Source: a bacterium 210820-DFI.6.37
GTDB taxonomy: Bacteria; Bacillota; Clostridia; Peptostreptococcales; Anaerovoracaceae
Length of the DNA stretch: 64,000 bases
Direction: 5' to 3'
NCBI GenBank assembly: GCA_020558355.1
Contig: JAJCKG010000006.1
Span: 62,001 to 126,000 of the forward strand
The position numbers were made by a program, and so were the translations under genes. The notes under the pieces were generated by a model, which did not search any database, had not been told where the DNA came from, and saw only the letters and a program-made list of their open reading frames with translations. This document shows positions 52,770 to 60,302 of the stretch, in pieces. The first letter of the stretch is position 1, and the number at the start of each line of letters is the position of its first letter.

Positions 52770-53664
52770 AAAAATATTCTTTCTGCCGCCGTTTCTGACG
52801 GCTCTGCTTGCCTTATTCGGTTATGGGTTTGTCCTTGCAGTCGCAGTCTTTGAGATCGCTGTTCCGGTACTGCAATACCTCTCCTATATCTGTTCCGCCT
52901 ATGCCCTGGTCATCACGATCACAGGTTTTCCGTATTTTATCGCCTTTACAAAGTCGGCCAGGCGGTACATAAACGGACACCCGCTGATGAAAAAACTGCA
53001 AAGCACTTCTATCGGCAGGCGTTTTTTCAGTGATGTCCGGTTCCGCACGGAAATATCGCTGTATCAGGGATTGTTTATCAATCTGCTGTATATTGCAATG
53101 AAAATGTTTTCGGGAATATACTACCAGTCTGTCTGGTTCATTTCTCTGGCGGTTTATTATATTCTGCTTGCGGTAATGCGTCTCCTGCTTCTGCGTCGTG
53201 GAAAAAGGAAAACGGGCAAAACCCCGATGGAAATTGAGATCCACCGTTACAGGCTGTGTGGGATGATGCTTCTGATCATGAATCAGGCTCTTGCCGGTAT
53301 CGTCATTTTCATGGTACATCAGAACAAAGGATTTGATTATCCGGGAGTGCTGATCTATGCAATGGCGCTCTACTCCTTTTACTCAATTATCACGGCTGTT
53401 ATCAAGCTTGTCAAATTCCGGAAGCACGGCAGCCCCATTCTTTCAGCAGCGAAAGTGATCAACCTCGTTGCGGCGATGGTTTCTATCCTGTCACTTGAGA
53501 CAGCGATGATGGCGCAGTTTGGCGGCAATGATGACCCGTTTTTCCGAAAAACTATGACAGCCGCTACTGGAGGCGGTGTCTGTACCATTGTTATTGGTAT
53601 GGCAATTTTTATGCTGTGGAAATCCACAAAGCAGATGAAAAAACTGAGGATTAACAATTCTTAA
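52744..53664 (+). CDS. Multi-span membrane protein of the two-component operon
   Basis: 306 aa with about seven to eight hydrophobic segments and no cofactor motif. ATG 52744 follows AGGAG 7 nt away and lies inside the kinase gene end (26-nt overlap). Translational coupling suggests a functional partner of the kinase, perhaps an accessory sensor or the target process. Family not recognised. Confidence 0.7.
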   Translation: MEKCKQVLKKIFFLPPFLTALLALFGYGFVLAVAVFEIAVPVLQYLSYICSAYALVITITGFPYFIAFTKSARRYINGHPLMKKLQSTSIGRRFFSDVRFRTEISLYQGLFINLLYIAMKMFSGIYYQSVWFISLAVYYILLAVMRLLLLRRGKRKTGKTPMEIEIHRYRLCGMMLLIMNQALAGIVIFMVHQNKGFDYPGVLIYAMALYSFYSIITAVIKLVKFRKHGSPILSAAKVINLVAAMVSILSLETAMMAQFGGNDDPFFRKTMTAATGGGVCTIVIGMAIFMLWKSTKQMKKLRINNS

Positions 53665-53704
53665 ACATAAAATAAGCATTTTACAAACAAGCGGAAATTA
53701 TACT
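53663..53704 (+). promoter_or_regulatory. Regulon promoter E
   Basis: AAAC, AAGC, AAAC ending at 53666, 53677 and 53688, 10 nt, TATACT (53699-53704). Confidence 0.75.
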
Positions 53705-53734
53705 ATGTACACAAATCGAAAGGGGCGAACCACC

Positions 53735-54112
53735 ATGGAAGAAAAGAAAGTAACCTTTAACTATACCTACTCTGCCTTGCAGCAACAGGAAATTAAACGT
53801 ATCCGGGAAAAATATATGCCGCCCACACAGGAAGAAGATAAGATGGAGCTGCTTCGCAAATTGGATACGGGTGTCACCAAACCTGGAACAACTGTTTCCC
53901 TCATTGTTGGAATTATCAGCGCGCTGATCTTCGGCGTGGGAATGTGCTGTACGATGGTTTGGACGGATTTATTTATTCCAGGTATCGTTATTGGTATTAT
54001 TGGCTTGGCTGGCATTGTATCCGCTTATCCGCTGTATGCGCATATTACAAAAAAGCAACGTGCGAAAGTTGCTCCTGAAATCATGCGGCTGACGGATGAA
54101 TTAATGAAGTGA
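53735..54112 (+). CDS. Small membrane protein with one GMC hairpin
   Basis: 125 aa from ATG 53735 (AAAGGGG site). A cytoplasmic N-terminus of about 55 residues (NYTYSALQQQEIKRIREKYMPP) precedes two spans with ALIFGVGMCCTMVW and GIVIGIIGLAGIV, the same hairpin as in the 49,890 gene. A short charged tail follows. Unknown function, same regulon. Confidence 0.7.
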   Translation: MEEKKVTFNYTYSALQQQEIKRIREKYMPPTQEEDKMELLRKLDTGVTKPGTTVSLIVGIISALIFGVGMCCTMVWTDLFIPGIVIGIIGLAGIVSAYPLYAHITKKQRAKVAPEIMRLTDELMK

Positions 54113-54135
54113 GCTGTAGATATGAAATATTGTTG

Positions 54136-54172
54136 AAATCGGGCATTCTTGTAAAGGAGTCCGATTTTTTTT
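54136..54172 (+). terminator. Hairpin terminator
   Basis: AAATCGG (54136-54142) and CCGATTT (54161-54167) followed by a T run; ends the promoter E unit. Confidence 0.7.
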
Positions 54173-54224
54173 AATATTTCCCAAACAAGACTTAAATATT
54201 TTGCAAACGTTATAATTCTATAAT
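54172..54224 (+). promoter_or_regulatory. Regulon promoter F (orphan)
   Basis: TAATATTTC, then AAAC, AAAT, AAAC ending at 54186, 54197 and 54208, 10 nt, TATAAT (54219-54224). No credible gene follows before the phage block, so its target was probably lost at the island's right edge. The rest of the gap 54113-54596 holds two terminators and no gene. Confidence 0.75.
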
Positions 54225-54362
54225 TTCTCCTATTGACAAGCTGTCAGGGGGAGAATCTGGAATTGACTGCCATTTGTCCCCGGAAAGGGGATAACATGAG
54301 GAGGTCCAGGGCGGGGACAGGCCATTTACTGTCCATATTTGAACATCATATTTTTTCTGTAC

Positions 54363-54398
54363 ATACCGTAGTCCTTAAGGGGATTGCGGTATTTTTTT
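54363..54398 (+). terminator. Rho-independent terminator
   Basis: ATACCG (54363-54368) and CGGTAT (54387-54392) with inner GTCC/GGGG pairing, then seven T. Confidence 0.75.
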
Positions 54399-54462
54399 GT
54401 TCGACATATTCCCTGCCAATCCCCATTAGTCCACCAATATGTACCCAATTTTTTAAGACAAG

Positions 54463-54492
54463 CGCATCCGCCTTACGGCGGGTGCGTTTTTT
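54463..54492 (+). terminator. Rho-independent terminator
   Basis: CGCATCCGCC (54463-54472), TTAC loop, GGCGGGTGCG (54477-54486), TTTTTT. Separates the cargo island from the phage replication genes. Confidence 0.85.
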
Positions 54493-54596
54493 CGTTGTCG
54501 GAAAAAGGCTGTTTCTGACATTTTACCGGTCCCGCGCGCCGCCTATCAGTCTTGAATTTTCTGTTTTCAAAAATTTCAAGACTGGAGGAAATCTGA

Positions 54597-54983
54597 ATGA
54601 AAATTAAATATGAGTTTGCAGATGGGACGGTGTCGGAGGTCGAGGTGGAGGAATCCATCGGTGCCGTCATCATTGAGGACAGGCGGCTGGAGGACAATCT
54701 TGCCCGGAAGGAGCGGTATCACTGTCATTCGCTGGATGCAGTGGAGTTTGAAGGTGCGGGCTACGGAACGGACGAAACCCCGGAAATGTTGCTTGCTGCC
54801 ATGGAAGAGGACAGGCGTGTATATGAGGCTTTCCATAAACTGTCCGAGGTGCAGCAGAGACGGCTGCTGATGCTGGCAGGCGGTATGTCAATCCGGGAGA
54901 TTGCACGGCAGGAGGGTACGAATTTCAGGACTGTGCATGAGTCGGTGGAGTCAGGAAGAAAAAAATTTAAAAAGTTTTTCTGA
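54597..54983 (+). CDS. Phage sigma-70 region-4-like protein
   Basis: 128 aa behind GGAGG. The C-terminal LSEVQQRRLLMLAGGMSIREIARQEGTNFRTVHESVESGRKKFKKFF is a helix-turn-helix like region 4 of sigma factors. The N-terminal half is acidic and unlike known sigma domains. Such genes lead early operons in Clostridial phages and may direct their transcription. Confidence 0.75.
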   Translation: MKIKYEFADGTVSEVEVEESIGAVIIEDRRLEDNLARKERYHCHSLDAVEFEGAGYGTDETPEMLLAAMEEDRRVYEAFHKLSEVQQRRLLMLAGGMSIREIARQEGTNFRTVHESVESGRKKFKKFF

Positions 54984-55066
54984 AAAACACCCCATCAAAA
55001 CAGCCTCCAAATCTCCGTATAGTGAAGGGCATAAAATCCTGCCTTTCAGAAATCGGAGGTGGAAAG

Positions 55067-55285
55067 GTGAATCACGCATTGAAGATCAGTGTAGCAAAGG
55101 AGCTGGCATCCGGTGGGATCGTGAGCTGCCGCCATATCTCCGTGAGGGAGCGCCTCGTGCGCTTCCTTCTTGGGGAGAAGCAGCGGCTGACCATCATCGT
55201 TCCGGGCGATTCCGTCCGGGAGCTGGCAATCAGTGAAGTCATGGAAGGAGGAAACGTACATGGGAAAAGTGAAGTTACTGCTTGA
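55067..55285 (+). CDS. Small conserved phage protein
   Basis: 72 aa from GTG 55067, chosen because GGAGG sits 8 nt upstream. (M)NHALKISVAKELASGGIVSCRHISVRERLVRFLLGEKQRLTIIVPGDSVRELAISEV. Typical of a short gene found before DUF2800 in these phages. Function unknown. Overlaps the next gene by 26 nt. Confidence 0.65.
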   Translation: MNHALKISVAKELASGGIVSCRHISVRERLVRFLLGEKQRLTIIVPGDSVRELAISEVMEGGNVHGKSEVTA

Positions 55286-55637
55286 CGTCATCGGGGACCT
55301 GCGCTCCCTTGCTGACAGCCTGCAGGCCGTTGCGGATGCGGTGGCGGAAAATGATGCGGCAGAGGCAGAGCTGACGACCACAAAGGAGCCGGAGAAAGCG
55401 GGAAAAACAGGGAAGACAACCGTAAGGAACACGGCGAAGAAGGATACAAAGGCTACGGCAAAGCAGGAGGAAAAGCCGCTGACACTGGAGGAAGTCCGCG
55501 CGGTGCTGGCAGAGAAGTCCCGCTCTGGACACACGGAGGAAGTGAGGAAGCTGCTTGCAAAGCATGGCGCGGATAAGCTGTCGGAGATCGACCCGGCGGA
55601 GTATGCCGCGCTGCTTGCGGAAGCGGAGGTGCTGTGA
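55260..55637 (+). CDS. Phage protein with Lys/Ala-rich linker
   Basis: 125 aa from ATG 55260 (GGAGG 8 nt upstream). N-terminal helix LLLDVIGDLRSLADSLQAVADAVAE, a low-complexity Lys/Thr linker, and a C-terminal helical domain LTLEEVRAVLAEKSRSGHTEEVRKLLAKHGADKLSEIDPAEYAALL that resembles SAP/rho-like small domains of phage replication neighbours. Stop overlaps the next start (ATGA-type). Confidence 0.65.
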   Translation: MGKVKLLLDVIGDLRSLADSLQAVADAVAENDAAEAELTTTKEPEKAGKTGKTTVRNTAKKDTKATAKQEEKPLTLEEVRAVLAEKSRSGHTEEVRKLLAKHGADKLSEIDPAEYAALLAEAEVL

Positions 55638-56758
55638 TGGGGAGACACGCTTTATTGTCAGCATCCTCCAGCCACCGGTGGCTTGCCTGCCCGCCGTCGG
55701 CAAGGCTCTGTGAGAATTACGAGGATACGGGCAGCGAATACGCGCAGCAGGGCACTGACGCTCACAGCCTGTGCGAACACAAGCTGAAGCTGTCCTTGGG
55801 GATGGAAACGGAAGACCCCACGGAGAGACTTTCCTTCTACGACGAGGAGATGGAGGAATGCGCCTGCGGGTATGCGGAGTATGTCCTCTCGCTTGTGGAG
55901 GAGGCAAAGAAAACCTGCAAAGACCCGGTTGTGCTGATCGAGCAACGGCTGGATTTCTCCCGGTATGTGGAGGAGGGCTTCGGCACCGGCGACTGCGTCA
56001 TTATAGCAGACGGGACTCTGTATATCATCGACTACAAGCACGGCAAAGGCGTGGAAGTTTCCGCAGAGGGGAACCCACAGATGATGCTGTATGCCCTGGG
56101 CGCGTTGGAGCTGTTTGACGGCATCTATGACATTGACGCCGTCCGCATGGCGATCTACCAGCCGCGCCGTGAGAATGTCAGCGTGTATGCCATGGAGAAG
56201 GATGACCTGCTCCGGTGGGCAACGGGCGAGCTTGCGGAAAAAGCAAAGCTGGCCTATGCCGGGGAGGGTGAGTTCTGTGCGGGGGAACACTGCCGGTTCT
56301 GCAAGGCGAAGGCGGTCTGCAGGAAGCGGGCAGAGTACAACCTGGAGCTTGCAAAATATGACTTTGAGATGCCCGCCACGCTGGAGGATGACGAGATTGC
56401 GGCAATCCTCGTGAAAGCGGATGAGCTGGCGGCATGGGCGGCGGATGTGAAGGAGTTCGCATTGCAGCAGGCACTTTCCGGCGTGAAGTATGACGGGTTT
56501 AAAGTGGTTGAGGGCCGTTCCAACAGGAAGTACACGGATGAGGATGCCGTGGCGGATACCGTGAAGAAGGCGGGCTTCGACCCGTATGAGCCGAAGCTCC
56601 TGGGCATCACGGCCATGGAAAAACTGCTGGGCAAGAAGAAATTTGCAGAGATTCTGAAGGGCCTTGTGGAGAAGCCGCAGGGCAAGCCGGCGCTCGTGCC
56701 TGAGAGCGACAAGCGGCCGCCGATGAACACGGCGCAGGAAGATTTCAAGGAAAATTAG
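55634..56758 (+). CDS. DUF2800 phage protein (RecB/Cas4-like nuclease fold)
   Basis: 374 aa. Start LLSASSSHRWLACPPSARLCENYEDTGSEYAQQGTDAHSLCEHKL is the DUF2800 signature. Nuclease-type motifs: GTGDCVIIADGTLYIIDYKHGKG (Asp and D-Y-K) and a cysteine cluster GEHCRFCKAKAVCRKRAEYN that could hold Fe-S with an N-terminal Cys, as in Cas4/AddB-like enzymes. Probably processes DNA ends in phage recombination with the DUF2815 partner. Confidence 0.85.
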   Translation: MMGRHALLSASSSHRWLACPPSARLCENYEDTGSEYAQQGTDAHSLCEHKLKLSLGMETEDPTERLSFYDEEMEECACGYAEYVLSLVEEAKKTCKDPVVLIEQRLDFSRYVEEGFGTGDCVIIADGTLYIIDYKHGKGVEVSAEGNPQMMLYALGALELFDGIYDIDAVRMAIYQPRRENVSVYAMEKDDLLRWATGELAEKAKLAYAGEGEFCAGEHCRFCKAKAVCRKRAEYNLELAKYDFEMPATLEDDEIAAILVKADELAAWAADVKEFALQQALSGVKYDGFKVVEGRSNRKYTDEDAVADTVKKAGFDPYEPKLLGITAMEKLLGKKKFAEILKGLVEKPQGKPALVPESDKRPPMNTAQEDFKEN

Positions 56759-56770
56759 GAGGCAAATCTT

Positions 56771-57337
56771 ATGGCAAACAATGTAAATAATCCAACGAAA
56801 GTAATCACGGGGCCGAACACCCGGTGGAGCTATGCAAATGTGTGGACCCCGAAGTCAATTAATGGCGGTGAGGCAAAGTACTCCGTTTCGCTCATCATCC
56901 CGAAATCAGACAAAAAGACCATCGCAAAGATCGAGGCTGCGATTGAAGCGGCCTACCATGAGGGCGAGGCGAAGCTGAAGGGGAACGGCAGGAGCGTCCC
57001 TGCGCTTTCCGTGCTGAAGACCCCGCTGCGTGACGGGGACACGGAGCGCCCGGATGATGAAGCCTATGCGGATTCCTATTTTGTCAATGCCAACAGCACT
57101 ACGGCTCCCGGCATCGTGGATGCGGACCGCCAGCCGGTCATTGATACGTCCGAGGTGTACAGCGGTGTGTACGGCAGGGCGAGCATCAATTTCTATGCAT
57201 TCAATTCCAACGGGAATAAGGGTATCGCCTGTGGGCTGAATAATTTACAGAAGATCCGTGACGGGGAGCCTTTGGGCGGGAAGTCCCGTGCAGAGGACGA
57301 TTTTGCGGATGAGGACGAGGAGGATTTCCTGTCATAA
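56771..57337 (+). CDS. DUF2815 phage single-strand DNA-binding-like protein
   Basis: 188 aa. Opening KVITGPNTRWSYANVWTPKSINGGEAKYSVSLIIPKSDKKTI, a central NSTTAPGIVDADRQPVIDTSEVYSGVYGRASINFYAF, and an acidic tail FADEDEEDFLS. The OB-like fold and acidic C-terminus are as in phage ssDNA-binding proteins. Partner of the DUF2800 gene 12 bp upstream. Confidence 0.85.
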   Translation: MANNVNNPTKVITGPNTRWSYANVWTPKSINGGEAKYSVSLIIPKSDKKTIAKIEAAIEAAYHEGEAKLKGNGRSVPALSVLKTPLRDGDTERPDDEAYADSYFVNANSTTAPGIVDADRQPVIDTSEVYSGVYGRASINFYAFNSNGNKGIACGLNNLQKIRDGEPLGGKSRAEDDFADEDEEDFLS

Positions 57338-57429
57338 CCAGATAAACGGAAACACAGCCGCCGGGTGGCGGGGAACGGGCGTCTGCCTTTTCCCTGCCGC
57401 CCTTAAGGCGGTGAAAGGAGCTGGTAGGA

Positions 57430-59358
57430 TTGAAGTCTATAGAAATTGACATTGAGACGTACAGCGATGTGGATTTATCCAAGTGCGGCGTTTACAAATA
57501 TTCTTCCTCGCCGAATTTTGAGATTCTGCTGTTTGGGTTCAGCGTGGACGGCGGTGAAGTGGAGGTGGTCGATGTTGCCTGTGGGGAGAAAATCCCTGCG
57601 GATATCCTGGCGGCGCTCTCGGATGATTCCGTCACCAAGTGGGCATTCAATGCGCTGTTCGAGAGGGTGTGCCTATCAAATTACCTTGGGGAATGGCTGG
57701 AGCCGGAATCGTGGAAATGCTCCATGGTGTGGTCGGCCACGCTTGGCCTTCCGCTGTCTTTGGAAAATGTGGGCGCAGTGCTTGGGCTGGAAAAGCAGAA
57801 GCTGTCCGAGGGGAAAGACCTGATCCGGTATTTCTGTGTCCCCTGCAAGCCGACCAAGACGAACGGCGGCCGGACACGGAACCTGCCGGAGCATGACAGG
57901 GAAAAGTGGGAGCGGTTCAAAGCCTATAATCTGCGCGATGTGGAAGCGGAAATGCAGATACAGCAGAGGCTTTCAAAGTTCCCGGTTCCGGATTTTGTGT
58001 GGGAGGAATACTGGCAGGACCAGGAGATAAACGACCGGGGCATCGGGGTGGATATGGAGATGGTCGCACAGGCAATCGCTATGGATGGCCGTTCCAAGTC
58101 GGAGCTGTCAGCCGCCATGCAGGAACTGACGGAACTGGAGAATCCAAATTCCGTGCAGCAGATGAAGCAGTGGCTTTCGGAGAACGGGATGGAGACGGAT
58201 TCCCTTGATAAAAAGGCGGTGGCGGAACTGTTAAAGACTGCGCCGGAGCCTTTGGGGGAGGCGCTTTCCCTGCGGCAGCAGCTTGCAAAATCCTCGGTGA
58301 AGAAATACCAGGCGATGGAAAATGCTGTGTGTGCGGACAGCCGTGCGCATGGGATGTTTCAATTTTACGGCGCTAATAGGACGGGGCGGTTTTCTGGCCG
58401 GATTATCCAGTTGCAGAATCTGCCCCAGAACCACATCCCTGATTTGGCGCAGGCACGGGAACTTGTGAAAGCAGGGGATTTTGATGCCCTTGCCATGCTC
58501 TATGAGGATATCCCGGATACGCTCTCGCAGCTCATCCGCACGGCTTTCGTGCCGCAGGACGGAAGGAAGTTCATCGTGGCGGACTTTTCCGCTATTGAGG
58601 CGAGGGTGATCGCATGGATCGCCGGGGAGCAGTGGCGGATGAAAGTGTTTGAAGGCGGTGGCGACATTTACTGTGCCTCGGCAAGCCAGATGTTCCATGT
58701 GCCGGTGGAAAAGCACGGCGTGAACGGGCATCTGCGGCAGAAAGGTAAGATAGCGGAACTGGCTCTTGGCTATGGCGGATCAGTGGGCGCGTTGAAATCC
58801 ATGGGCGCGCTGGAGATGGGGCTTGCGGAGGAAGAGCTGCAGCCGCTTGTGTCGGCATGGCGGGATTCCAACCCAAGCATTACGGAATTCTGGTGGGCGG
58901 TTGACCGTGCGGTGAAGGAGTGCATCAAAAAGAGGATACCAACAGAAACACACGGCATCCGCTTCAGCTATGAAAGCGGGATGCTGTTCATCACGCTTTT
59001 CTCCGGGCGGCGGCTTGCGTATGTGAAGCCGAGGATTGGCGAGAACCGGTTTGGCGGGGAATCCGTCACTTACATGGGCGTGGGCGGCACGAAGAAATGG
59101 GAAAGGCTGGAAAGCTATGGCCCCAAGTTCGTGGAGAACATCGTGCAGGCGGTCAGCAGGGATATCCTGTGTTACGCCATGCGGACGCTCCGGACCTGCG
59201 CAATCGTCGCACACGTCCATGATGAGGTCATCATCGAGGCGGACAGGAGGATGTCCCTTCCTGCCGTATGTGAACAGATGGGCAGGACGCCGCCCTGGGC
59301 AAAGGGGCTGCTGCTCCGTGCGGACGGTTACGAATGTGATTTTTACCAGAAGGATTAG
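57430..59358 (+). CDS. Phage DNA polymerase, family A
   Basis: 642 aa from TTG 57430 (AAAGGAG upstream; no earlier ATG). 3'-5' exonuclease: SIEIDIETYSDVDLSKCG (D-x-E) and later FKAYNLRDVEAE. Polymerase motifs: GRFSGRIIQLQNLPQ, motif A FIVADFSAIEARVIAWIAGE, motif B region IAELALGYGGSVGALKSMG, motif C AHVHDEVIIEAD. No 5' nuclease domain. Replicates the phage genome with the primase-helicase downstream. Confidence 0.93.
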   Translation: MKSIEIDIETYSDVDLSKCGVYKYSSSPNFEILLFGFSVDGGEVEVVDVACGEKIPADILAALSDDSVTKWAFNALFERVCLSNYLGEWLEPESWKCSMVWSATLGLPLSLENVGAVLGLEKQKLSEGKDLIRYFCVPCKPTKTNGGRTRNLPEHDREKWERFKAYNLRDVEAEMQIQQRLSKFPVPDFVWEEYWQDQEINDRGIGVDMEMVAQAIAMDGRSKSELSAAMQELTELENPNSVQQMKQWLSENGMETDSLDKKAVAELLKTAPEPLGEALSLRQQLAKSSVKKYQAMENAVCADSRAHGMFQFYGANRTGRFSGRIIQLQNLPQNHIPDLAQARELVKAGDFDALAMLYEDIPDTLSQLIRTAFVPQDGRKFIVADFSAIEARVIAWIAGEQWRMKVFEGGGDIYCASASQMFHVPVEKHGVNGHLRQKGKIAELALGYGGSVGALKSMGALEMGLAEEELQPLVSAWRDSNPSITEFWWAVDRAVKECIKKRIPTETHGIRFSYESGMLFITLFSGRRLAYVKPRIGENRFGGESVTYMGVGGTKKWERLESYGPKFVENIVQAVSRDILCYAMRTLRTCAIVAHVHDEVIIEADRRMSLPAVCEQMGRTPPWAKGLLLRADGYECDFYQKD

Positions 59359-59369
59359 GCAGGGGGTGC

Positions 59370-59702
59370 ATGATGGAACGGCTGCGGATGGAATACGGGA
59401 CGGGGTATATGGAGCTGAATGTGGAGGCGTTCTTCCCCTGCAAGATGCCGGCAATGAGGAAAGCCGCAAGGCTCATCAATTCATACTGCTCGGATGAAAC
59501 AAGGGCGGAGTTGCTTTCGGAGCTGCGGGAGCTGGCAGACGGATACAAGGCCCTCTGCGGTATGTACAAAGAAATAGAGGAGGCGCTTCCCGCAGATTCC
59601 CCGGAGCGGAGGCACTGGAAGGCGCAGTTCAACAAGACGGAAGTCCTCCGTAAAAGGATGGAGGGGAATATCAGATTGATTTCAGGAGGCAGAACGGAAT
59701 GA
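59370..59702 (+). CDS. Small phage protein of the replication operon
   Basis: 110 aa, ATG 59370 (or 59373) behind AGGGGG. YMELNVEAFFPCKMPAMRKAARLINSYCSDETRAELLSELRELADGY: helical, charged, no known motif. Common as a filler gene between polymerase and primase in related phages. Overlaps the next gene by 4 nt. Confidence 0.6.
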   Translation: MMERLRMEYGTGYMELNVEAFFPCKMPAMRKAARLINSYCSDETRAELLSELRELADGYKALCGMYKEIEEALPADSPERRHWKAQFNKTEVLRKRMEGNIRLISGGRTE

Positions 59703-59890
59703 GCAGAGCGGCAATGCAGGGGTGCAGGGCGCACGGCGACTGTTTCGCAAACAGGGGCGGCGTCTGCACCTGCTTAAAGGACAATGACTTTGGCGGGAGG
59801 GACTGCCCGTTTTATAAGCCTGCGGACACAGTCCGGGAAAGTCAGCGCAGGCAGAATGGAGGTAGGCTATATGGGAATCAGCAGATATAA
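59699..59890 (+). CDS. Cys-rich small phage protein
   Basis: 63 aa with five cysteines in CRAHGDCFANRGGVCTCLKDNDFGGRDCPFYKP, a likely metal-binding knuckle. Overlaps both neighbours (4 and 20 nt), supporting real translation. Confidence 0.6.
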   Translation: MSRAAMQGCRAHGDCFANRGGVCTCLKDNDFGGRDCPFYKPADTVRESQRRQNGGRLYGNQQI

Positions 59891-60302
59891 CAGCGAGGGA
59901 TACAGCGACCCGACGAGCCATGCGGCGCTATCGGGGATCAGGAAGGAGGAAAAGGCGGCGAAGCGGGCATACCGGCCGCTTGTCTATATATGCTCCCCGT
60001 TTGCCGGGGACACGGAGGGGAACACGCAGAAGGCGAGGCGGTACAGCAGGTTTGCGGTGAAGAACGGCGCGATCCCGTTTGCCCCGCACCTGCTCTTTCC
60101 GCAGTTCCTGGATGACGGGAAGCCTGCGGAGCGGGCAATCGGTATGTTCATGGGAATGGTGCTGCTTGGCAAGTGTGAGCAGCTATGGGTGTTTGGGAAA
60201 ACCATATCCACGGGGATGGCGGTGGAGATTGAGAAAGCGGAAAAGCGGGATATGCCGATCCGTTATTTCACAGAAAACTGCGAGGAGGTCTGCAAATTAT
60301 GA
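59871..60302 (+). CDS. DUF4406-like phage protein (nucleoside deoxyribosyltransferase fold)
   Basis: 143 aa from ATG 59871 (GGAGG 8 nt upstream). The segment YRPLVYICSPFAGDTEGNTQKARRYSRFAVKNGAIPFAPHLLFPQFLDD and the Glu/Trp-rich LGKCEQLWVFGKTISTGMAVEIEKA match the Rossmann-like DUF4406/deoxyribosyltransferase family. Possible role in nucleotide salvage or modification. ATGA overlap with the primase gene. Confidence 0.75.
   Translation: MGISRYNSEGYSDPTSHAALSGIRKEEKAAKRAYRPLVYICSPFAGDTEGNTQKARRYSRFAVKNGAIPFAPHLLFPQFLDDGKPAERAIGMFMGMVLLGKCEQLWVFGKTISTGMAVEIEKAEKRDMPIRYFTENCEEVCKL

Noticed and set aside
54233..54607. Open frame of 124 codons across the island/phage border
   Set aside because: It runs through two strong terminators, has no good ribosome site and has low-complexity coding. 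It is not a gene.
55046..59734. Long reverse-strand open frames opposite the phage genes
   Set aside because: They arise from G+C-rich codon bias on the coding strand; they are rich in Arg/Pro/His and have no start signals.
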